Source of the DNA: an uncultured Clostridia bacterium
GTDB lineage: Bacteria; Bacillota; Clostridia; Lachnospirales; Anaerotignaceae
DNA length: 41,037 nucleotides
Assembly (NCBI GenBank): GCA_910587195.1
Contig: CAJUKL010000016.1
Coordinates: 1-41,037 of the forward strand
Reading direction: 5' to 3'
The notes beneath the pieces were generated by a model that was not told the origin of the DNA, did not search any database, and saw only the letters and a program-made list of their open reading frames with translations. The position numbers were made by a program, and so were the translations under genes. Position 1 is the stretch's first letter, and the number at the start of each line of letters is the position of its first letter. Shown piece after piece: positions 32,087 to 38,646 of this stretch.

Positions 32087-33496
32087 TCATTTTTCCTCCT
32101 TGTTTTCCATTTGTCTATCCGTTTGTTCCATAGCCTGCAAGGTAACACGCTCTAGTTCTTCATCTGTAATCACTGTCACACGTCCTTCATTATATTGCTC
32201 ATTTACCCACTGATATACTATATTTACAACATCATCTGTTTTTGATACTGCCTCATCTGCTTTTAAATGGAAATAGGTATTAATCCAATGCGCAATACCA
32301 CTTGTGCCAGATGTGTTAGAAATTGCAATTCTAACAGGTCTATCTAATAATTTTTCTGTATCAAAAATATTATAAATTTCTTCATTTTTTAAAATACCAT
32401 CTGCATGAATTCCTGCTCTTGTAACATTAAAATTTTTACCCACAAAGGGAGTCATTAGCGGAATAGCATAGCCTAATTCTTTTTCATAATATTCTGCAAT
32501 TTCTGTAATTACTTTGGTATCCATACCATTGAGGGTACCTCTAATTTGTGCATATTCCATTACCATTGCCTCTAAAGGTGTATTACCTGTTCTTTCTCCA
32601 ATACCAAGTAAAGAACAATTTACAGCACTTGCCCCATAAAGCCAGGCATAAGAAGCATTATTGACTGCTCTATAAAAATCATTATGACCATGCCATTCTA
32701 AAAGATGAGAAGGTACTCCTGCATGATGTCTTAATCCATAGATAATACCCGGAACACTTCTTGGCAAAATAGCACCTGGATAAGTAATACCATACCCCAT
32801 AGTATCACAAGCTCTAATTTTAATAGGAACGCCCGTTTCTTCCATTAAATTCATTAATTCCATAGCAAATGGCACAACAAAACCATAAAAATCTGCTCTG
32901 GTAATATCTTCAAAGTGACATCTTGGACGAACACCTGTTTCAATACATTCTCTGACAATACCAATATAATGTCCTACTGCTTGATGACGTGTCATATGCA
33001 TTTTATGAAAAATATGGTAATCTGAACAACTTACTAACACACCTGTTTCTTTTAAACCTAATTCTTTTACTAATTGGAAATCTTTTTTAGATGCTCGTAT
33101 CCAGCTTGTAATTTCAGGAAATTCATATCCTTTTTCTAGGCATTTATCTACTGCTTCTTGGTCTTTTCTGGTATACAAAAAAAACTCACTCATACGAATC
33201 ACACCATTTTTACCAGATAATCTATGAAGCATATCAAAAATATCCGTTATTTGTTTTACGGTATAAGGTTCTCTAGATTGTTGCCCATCTCGAAAGGTTG
33301 TATCTGTAATCCAAATTTCACCAGGAACGTCCATTGGTACAATTCTATGATTAAACACAACTTTTGGTACTTCTGAATAGGGAAAATATTCTCGAAATAA
33401 ATTAGGGTCTTTGACATCTTGCAAAGGATATGACTGAAAAGCACTTTCCAACAAATTTGTTTTTTGACTATATTTAAATTGCGTAAAGCGGTGCAT
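32087..33496 (-). CDS. Re-citrate synthase (homocitrate/isopropylmalate synthase family)
   Basis: Claisen condensation of acetyl-CoA and oxaloacetate to citrate with Re-face stereochemistry, as shown for the C. kluyveri enzyme. 469 residues. HMGL-like TIM barrel: IWITDTTFRDGQQSREPYT (metal-binding Asp), RPRCHFEDITRADFYG, IRACDTMGYG and LEWHGHNDFYRAVNNA (His pair), then a C-terminal lid domain. It is longer at the N-terminus than isopropylmalate synthases and lacks their LeuA regulatory domain. The call to Re-citrate synthase rests on this layout and on isocitrate dehydrogenase 1 nt downstream. A homocitrate or citramalate synthase role is less likely but possible. Confidence 0.85.
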   Translation of the reverse strand: MHRFTQFKYSQKTNLLESAFQSYPLQDVKDPNLFREYFPYSEVPKVVFNHRIVPMDVPGEIWITDTTFRDGQQSREPYTVKQITDIFDMLHRLSGKNGVIRMSEFFLYTRKDQEAVDKCLEKGYEFPEITSWIRASKKDFQLVKELGLKETGVLVSCSDYHIFHKMHMTRHQAVGHYIGIVRECIETGVRPRCHFEDITRADFYGFVVPFAMELMNLMEETGVPIKIRACDTMGYGITYPGAILPRSVPGIIYGLRHHAGVPSHLLEWHGHNDFYRAVNNASYAWLYGASAVNCSLLGIGERTGNTPLEAMVMEYAQIRGTLNGMDTKVITEIAEYYEKELGYAIPLMTPFVGKNFNVTRAGIHADGILKNEEIYNIFDTEKLLDRPVRIAISNTSGTSGIAHWINTYFHLKADEAVSKTDDVVNIVYQWVNEQYNEGRVTVITDEELERVTLQAMEQTDRQMENKEEK

Positions 33497-33591
33497 ATTT
33501 TACCTCCTATCATTTTATTCTCATTTTGCACATGAATAAATATTCATTATTCTTTTTCCTGTTTTCCCAATGATTAAAGCAATATTGTTTT

Positions 33592-33620
33592 ATTGTACAC
33601 TACATCATATATTTCGTCAA
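33592..33620 (-). promoter_or_regulatory. promoter of the Re-citrate synthase operon
   Basis: Minus strand TTGACG (33615-33620), exactly 17 nt, then TACAAT (33592-33597); start about 88 nt before the ATG. The segment 33621-33850 is AT-rich and shows no gene. Confidence 0.75.
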
Positions 33621-33856
33621 CATATCAAAGTTACATTTCTTATGTTTTAAAAGAAAAAATAAAATATTCTCTTTGTTTTTTGTTTTTATCTCCTATCTTT
33701 AAAGCTAAAAAGAAATAATCAAAATCAAAATAGATAGAATAAAAAAAATCAAAATAAGGATTTTATTCATAGTTTATTCATTGAAATAGAAATCAAAACA
33801 AATGGAAGTATCCAAAAAGAGTAGTTTTAAAAATAATTTTTATTTCTGTTTGTCAT

Positions 33857-34096
33857 CAGGAAAACGAAGTTTTCTATAAAAGTTTTTGCCTTGCTTTTTT
33901 CAAAAAGCAAATGAGAGTTTGAAAATAACACTCTCAAGGTTTTAGCAGAAGAATATTGTTTTATTTACGGACACTGTCCGCACCTGCAAACTTTCTTGAA
34001 AGAAAGTTTGACAAAGAACTTTAATTTTTGCGCACAGAACAGATTCTAAATTTTTTTCTTTAATATACAATATTTTTTATGCGATTGCCTCGCACA
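33857..34096. repeat. modular palindromic element, copy 10
   Basis: Modules AAAAC-GAA-GTTTT (near 33860-33874), TTGCTTTTTT/CAAAAAGCAA (33891-33910), TTTGAAAA...CTCTCAA, CGGACA-C-TGTCCG (33968-33980) and AAACTTTCTT/AAGAAAGTTT (33988-34009). The right end reads AGGCAATCGCATAAAAAATA on the minus strand, the terminal motif also seen in copies 1 and 8. The left terminal motif is lost. Confidence 0.8.
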
Positions 34097-34110
34097 AATC
34101 AAAATTCTGA

Positions 34111-34139
34111 TTGACAAGCAATTTATATTTTGCTACAAT
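34111..34139 (+). promoter_or_regulatory. promoter of the ABC-F gene
   Basis: TTGACA (34111-34116), a 17-nt spacer, then TACAAT (34134-34139). The start near 34146 gives a leader of about 220 nt. Confidence 0.8.
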
Positions 34140-34171
34140 AAGAAAAAATAAAGGATAAAGGAGTTGTGTAC

Positions 34172-34198
34172 ATGATTTTTACATTTTCTTGCAAATAA
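34172..34198 (+). CDS. 8-residue leader peptide of the ABC-F gene
   Basis: ATG ATT TTT ACA TTT TCT TGC AAA TAA (MIFTFSCK), with AAAGGAG 8 nt upstream: a well-formed short uORF. Such leaders precede many ABC-F and other ribosome-targeting resistance genes. An antibiotic-stalled ribosome on them changes the fold of the downstream RNA. Confidence 0.7.
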   Translation: MIFTFSCK

Positions 34199-34208
34199 TT
34201 CAATAAGG

Positions 34209-34335
34209 AAAACAAAGGTTTTTTTAACCTTGTTTTTGTTATGTCCGCAGGAAAATGTCATATAGAAATCGCAGTATCTTTTCTTTTTTTGCATTTCTTT
34301 CTCCCTTGCGCAGAGGGATTTTTTTATTTTCCTGC
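34209..34335 (+). promoter_or_regulatory. transcription attenuator in the ABC-F leader
   Basis: After the leader peptide: AACAAAGG/CCTTGTT hairpin (about 34209-34236); then GCAGGAAAAT (34247-34256), which is perfectly complementary to ATTTTCCTGC (34326-34335); and inside this the terminator TCCCT-TGCGCAG-AGGGA followed by seven T (34302-34325). Mutually exclusive pairings around a terminator, downstream of a uORF, are the layout of ribosome-mediated attenuation. Confidence 0.7.
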
Positions 34336-34365
34336 AAAACTTTTTTAAAGTGAGGAGGAAATACC

Positions 34366-35853
34366 ATGTTAATACAAATTTCTCATTTAACATTTGCTTA
34401 TGATGGCAGTTATGATGTTATCTTTCAAGATGTTTCTTTCCAATTAGATACCGATTGGAAATTAGGTTTTATCGGCAGAAATGGCAGAGGAAAAACAACC
34501 TTTTTAAAATTGCTCTTAGGACAATATGAATATCAAGGAAAGATTACCTCATCTGTGGCGTTTGATTATTTTCCCTTTGAAGTAAATCAAAAACAAAGAA
34601 ATACCATTGAAATCATAGAAGAACTTGTTCCTGATTGTGAATACTGGCAAATAAAAAAAGAATTGTCCTTGTTAGATGTAAAAGAAGACATTTTATGGAG
34701 GTCTTTTTGTCATTTAAGTAACGGAGAACAAACAAAAGTGTTATTATCTGCACTTTTTTTAAAAGAAAACCACTTTTTACTGATTGATGAGCCTACCAAT
34801 CATTTAGATGCACTAGGAAGAAAAACCGTCAGTAATTATTTAAAAAACAAAAAAGGATTTATTTTAGTTTCACACGACAGGCAATTTTTAGATGACATTG
34901 TGAACCATGTTTTATCTATTAACAGACAAAATATAGAAGTACAAAAAGGAAACTTTACCAGTTGGCAGCAAAACAAGCAAAAACAAGATAGTTTTGAATT
35001 AGGAGAAAATGAAAAACTAAAAAAAGAAATTCAAATACTAACAGCAGCAGCAAAAAGAACAGCAAATTGGTCAAATAAGGTAGAAAAAACAAAAAAAACA
35101 GGTAGAGATAGCTCTGGTATTAAGCCAGACAAAGGATATATTGGACACAAAGCAGCTAAAATGATGAAACGTTCGCAAGTGATTACAAGCAGAAAAGAAA
35201 CAGCAATCGAACAAAAAGAAAAACTATGCAAAAACATAGAACAAGAACAAGATTTAAAACTATTCCCTTGCCCATATCACAAGCAAGTTCTATTAGAATT
35301 AAAAGAAGTTTCTTTATTTTACGGACAAAAAAGAGTTTTTGAACCAGTCACATTTTCCATAGAAAGAGGGGACAGAATTGCTTTGCAGGGTGGTAATGGT
35401 ACCGGAAAAACAAGTCTTTTAAAGTGCATATTAGGAGAACAAATTGCTTTAGAAGGGCAAATGCAAAAAGGCAGCGGATTAGAAATTTCTTATGTCAGTC
35501 AAGATACAAGTACCCTAAACGGAACATTACAAGCATATGCCCAAAAACAAAATATAAACTACAGTTTATTTTTGGGTATTTTAAGAAAACTCGGTTTTAC
35601 AAGAGAGCAATTTGAAAAAAAGATAGAAGACTTTAGCGGTGGACAAAAAAAGAAAGTTCTTTTAGCCAAGAGTCTTTGTCAAAAAGCCCATTTATATGTT
35701 TGGGATGAGCCACTTAATTTTATTGATGTGCTTTCTCGTATCCAAATAGAAACATTACTTCTGGAATACCAGCCTACTATGCTATTTGTAGAACATGATA
35801 CGATATTTACCCAAAAAATTGCAACTAAATGGATAGAGCTTAAAAAAGCCTGA
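34366..35853 (+). CDS. ABC-F ribosomal protection protein, Lsa-type
   Basis: Cytoplasmic ATPase that would bind the ribosomal E site and dislodge antibiotics. 495 residues, two ABC domains: first Walker A GRNGRGKT (about 37-44), signature LSNGEQ, Walker B FLLIDEPTNHLD; second Walker A GGNGTGKT, signature FSGGQKKK, Walker B DEPLNFID. The linker (about 205-310) contains GRDSSGIKPDKGYIGHKAAKMMKRS, which I recognise from Lsa-family proteins acting against lincosamides, streptogramins A and pleuromutilins. No membrane helices, as expected. SD GGAGG 7 nt from ATG. Drug range is inferred from family only. Confidence 0.9.
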   Translation: MLIQISHLTFAYDGSYDVIFQDVSFQLDTDWKLGFIGRNGRGKTTFLKLLLGQYEYQGKITSSVAFDYFPFEVNQKQRNTIEIIEELVPDCEYWQIKKELSLLDVKEDILWRSFCHLSNGEQTKVLLSALFLKENHFLLIDEPTNHLDALGRKTVSNYLKNKKGFILVSHDRQFLDDIVNHVLSINRQNIEVQKGNFTSWQQNKQKQDSFELGENEKLKKEIQILTAAAKRTANWSNKVEKTKKTGRDSSGIKPDKGYIGHKAAKMMKRSQVITSRKETAIEQKEKLCKNIEQEQDLKLFPCPYHKQVLLELKEVSLFYGQKRVFEPVTFSIERGDRIALQGGNGTGKTSLLKCILGEQIALEGQMQKGSGLEISYVSQDTSTLNGTLQAYAQKQNINYSLFLGILRKLGFTREQFEKKIEDFSGGQKKKVLLAKSLCQKAHLYVWDEPLNFIDVLSRIQIETLLLEYQPTMLFVEHDTIFTQKIATKWIELKKA

Positions 35854-35859
35854 GCAAAA

Positions 35860-36412
35860 ACTTTTCTTGTATATAGAACAAAATGTAAGCTTTTAGCCGA
35901 TGCTACTGGGTTGTTGTTCAACTAAAATAATCATTCAACTCCAACACACAGGAGCAAAACGAAGTTTTGCACAAAGTTCTTTGCTAAACTTTCTTTCAAG
36001 AAAGCGTAAAAAAAGTCAGAAGTTTCTGGAGGAACTTTTTTCACTTGTGAAAAGTTCCTCTAGGTCTACACTTTGTTCCGGTCGGTTCTAAACGAACGTC
36101 CACCAGACGTTCAGAACCCTCTTCAAAAACACGCTTTCAAGCGTAGAAAACCTTGAGAGCTCTGGTCTCCATTTCATTCCGGTCGTTGCAGAACAAACGT
36201 CCACTGGACGTTTTGCAACTCAAACTCTTGCGAGCCCTTTGAAAAGGGCTTGACCCTAAACTTTTCTTTTTGCAAACAGAACAGAACGAAATTTTAACCT
36301 TTGGTACTCCGTTGTTGTTCAACTAAAATAACCATTCAACTTCAGCATACAGCAGCAAAACGAAGTTTTGCACAAAGTTCTTTGCTAAGCTTTCTTTCAA
36401 GAAAGCGTGACA
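35860..36412. repeat. composite palindromic element, copy 11, with a duplicated arm
   Basis: Order: right arm (TTGTTGTTCAACTAAAAT, then GCAAAAC-GAA-GTTTTGC and CTTTCTT/AAGAAAG), a reversed centre, then the same right arm again (about 36305-36412). The centre holds GGTTCT...AGAACC enclosing GAACGTC/GACGTTC, ACGCTTTCAAGCGT, TTGAGAG...CTC, AAACGTCC-ACT-GGACGTTT and GAGCCCTTTGAAAAGGGCTTG. Two arms in the same orientation flank the centre, so this is a composite or recombined copy, over 550 bp. No ORF. Confidence 0.85.
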
Positions 36413-36446
36413 AAATTTATAAATATTCTCTTTTTTTATTGAATAT

Positions 36447-36475
36447 TTGACAAATTACGATTATACTAATATAGA
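36447..36475 (+). promoter_or_regulatory. promoter of the LTA-synthase-like gene
   Basis: TTGACA (36447-36452), a 17-nt spacer, then TATAGA (36470-36475), about 50 nt before the ATG. Confidence 0.7.
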
Positions 36476-36525
36476 TTTCTTTTTTTTGTAAGGAATCTAT
36501 TAAAATAGAAAAGGAGTTTATTGTT

Positions 36526-38475
36526 ATGTCATCGTATCCTTCTGAAGTTTCAACGCTACTGCCTTCTTCCAAAAAAGCTGTTGAGGCTATGGAGTCTGCT
36601 GAAACGAATGAAAAAGCAACCATAAAATTGATTCAAAAACATTCTGTCATAAAAATGATGTTTTCTGTCATTCGCTGGATTTGTTTTTTGCTTTATCCTT
36701 ATTTTTTAACGGTATTAGCAAATTGCCTTTCCAGTAATGATATAAATACAATTTCCTTTTTATTGGAAAATCGAACAGGTGCCTTTTATTTTGGACTTGT
36801 CATTACTTATTTCCTTTTTTTATCCCTTTCTCTCATTTTTAAAAGACCTTATATTGCAGGGAGTATCTTGGGAATTTGTTATAGCACCTTATCATTAGCG
36901 GATTATTTTAAATTTTCCATATTACAGGAACATTTAGTCCCTTGGGATTTACTTTTGTCCAAAAATTTTGGAGAATTTAAACCATTTTTAAAAGAATTAC
37001 AACTAACGCCAACTATGGTATTGTTATTGCTTTTGCCCTTGTTATATAGCTTATTACTCTTACCACGCAAACCAAAATGGTATTCTAAAAAATATACTTT
37101 TTTGATTTCAGTCACTTGTGGCATTTGCATTTTAATAGGTACTTGTACTTTTTTAACAAGTAACACTATCCGCATGAGTTACACAAAGTGGTTTGATATT
37201 TCTGTCAATGACACTTCTACACAGGCAAGCAATTATTATAAAAACGGTTTTTTAACTGCCTTTTTGCTTAATATCGGTTACTTAAATGTAGAAACACCTG
37301 CACATTATAATCAAAATACCATAGAGCAGTTAAAACAACAATATGCACCTTCTTTCATTGCTAGTAATTTTGCAAAACCAGATGTTATTGTTATTTTGTC
37401 AGAATCTTTTTGGGATGTCACTACATTGCCAAACACAACTTTTTCAGAAGACCCATTGCAAAATTATAGGACTTTGGCACAAAATAATCCAAGTGGTACT
37501 ATGATTTCGTCCACATTTGGTGGTGGAACAGCACGCCCTGAATTTGAAGTATTAACAGGCATGACAACTTCTCCTATGCCAGCAGGTGCTTTCCCTTATC
37601 AACAATATATGCAAAATGATGTATTTTCTTTTGCTCGTTATTTTAAAAGCATGGGATACGATACCATTGGTTTACATACTTATGATAAGACATTTTATGA
37701 AAGAAATAAGGCATATCCCCATATGGGATTTGATGAATTTCGGGGAGACCATCAACTCAAAACAGAACTTTGGTGGAATAGCGGCCCTTATCTAACAGAT
37801 GAAACTTTAATAGATGAAATCAAATATGAATTAGAACAGCCCCACCCCAATGGAACTTTTATCTTTGGGATTACTATGGAAAACCATAGTCTTTATCAAA
37901 ATAAATTTCAAAAAGAGGATTTAACCATTGATATACAAAATAGTGCGCTTTCTGCCAAAGAAATCAATGCATTAAAAAATTTTTCAAAGGGGTTAAGCGA
38001 TTCCGATAAGGCATTAAAACAACTTTATGATTATGTAATGAATCGGGAAAAAGAAACAGTTGTACTTTGGTTTGGTGACCATCTACCTACCTTAGGAAAT
38101 GATTTTTCACCTTATACTACAACAGGTGCATTACAATCTAGTACCTCTGAAAACTGGTCTGATGCTGAAACAAAATATATGTTTTCTACACCGTATCTTT
38201 TGTTTGCCAACTATGATACACAAAAATCTTACGTTGCAGATAAACAGGAAGTTTCTTCCTATTTGTTGATGCCTTTACTTTTGGATTATATCCATGCGCC
38301 AGAAACAGTACAATCTAATTTGTTGTTGGACTTATATCAAACTTGTCCAGTTATCCATACAAAATATAACTTGTACCAACCAAATACAGATCCACAAAAA
38401 ACAAAAAAATTGTTGGATGCTCTTTGGCTTGTAACTTATGACCAACTTATGGGAAAAGATTTTATCAATCATTAA
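36526..38475 (+). CDS. LTA synthase family sulfatase
   Basis: Membrane phosphoglycerol-transferase type enzyme with an extracellular alkaline-phosphatase-fold domain. 649 residues: a short hydrophilic N-terminus (about 1-40), five membrane helices (about 45-225), then the catalytic domain (about 285-600). The likely metal and nucleophile residues are E293 in SESFWD, T335 in GGGTARPEFE, and D518-H519 in WFGDHLP. It could make lipoteichoic acid or a related glycerol-phosphate polymer, or decorate glycans. The GGGTARPEF form is common in clostridial paralogues distinct from S. aureus LtaS. SD AAAGGAG precedes the ATG. Monocistronic, with its own promoter and terminator. Confidence 0.9.
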   Translation: MSSYPSEVSTLLPSSKKAVEAMESAETNEKATIKLIQKHSVIKMMFSVIRWICFLLYPYFLTVLANCLSSNDINTISFLLENRTGAFYFGLVITYFLFLSLSLIFKRPYIAGSILGICYSTLSLADYFKFSILQEHLVPWDLLLSKNFGEFKPFLKELQLTPTMVLLLLLPLLYSLLLLPRKPKWYSKKYTFLISVTCGICILIGTCTFLTSNTIRMSYTKWFDISVNDTSTQASNYYKNGFLTAFLLNIGYLNVETPAHYNQNTIEQLKQQYAPSFIASNFAKPDVIVILSESFWDVTTLPNTTFSEDPLQNYRTLAQNNPSGTMISSTFGGGTARPEFEVLTGMTTSPMPAGAFPYQQYMQNDVFSFARYFKSMGYDTIGLHTYDKTFYERNKAYPHMGFDEFRGDHQLKTELWWNSGPYLTDETLIDEIKYELEQPHPNGTFIFGITMENHSLYQNKFQKEDLTIDIQNSALSAKEINALKNFSKGLSDSDKALKQLYDYVMNREKETVVLWFGDHLPTLGNDFSPYTTTGALQSSTSENWSDAETKYMFSTPYLLFANYDTQKSYVADKQEVSSYLLMPLLLDYIHAPETVQSNLLLDLYQTCPVIHTKYNLYQPNTDPQKTKKLLDALWLVTYDQLMGKDFINH

Positions 38476-38500
38476 GAATGGAGAAGAAAAAAACGGTTAG

Positions 38501-38557
38501 AATATTAGCAATATTTTGCCTTTTATGGGGCAGGTACTTGCTAATATTTTATTTTTC
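38501..38557 (+). terminator. terminator of the LTA-synthase-like gene
   Basis: AATATTAGCAA (38501-38511) with TTGCTAATATT (38538-38548), with a smaller GCC/GGC stem inside, followed by TTTATTTTT. Confidence 0.8.
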
Positions 38558-38589
38558 CTTACATTTTTCTTTCAAATATCACATTAAGA

Positions 38590-38618
38590 TTGAAGAAATA
38601 TTTTTTTATCCCTATAAT
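38590..38618 (+). promoter_or_regulatory. promoter of the secreted Ig-like protein gene
   Basis: TTGAAG (38590-38595), a 17-nt spacer, then TATAAT (38613-38618), 28 nt before the ATG. Confidence 0.7.
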
Positions 38619-38646
38619 ATAAAAAAAGGATTTAGGAGGGGATTCT

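Noticed and set aside
34133..34393. Minus-strand frame across the ABC-F leader
   Set aside because: Antisense to the leader peptide and attenuator; no SD.
2612..36412. CRISPR array interpretation of the dispersed repeats
   Set aside because: The copies are kilobases apart, palindromic modules vary, there are no regular unique spacers and no cas genes.
2612..36412. Integron attC sites
   Set aside because: No integrase, no cassette arrangement and no conserved core site; the symmetry pattern does not match attC folds.
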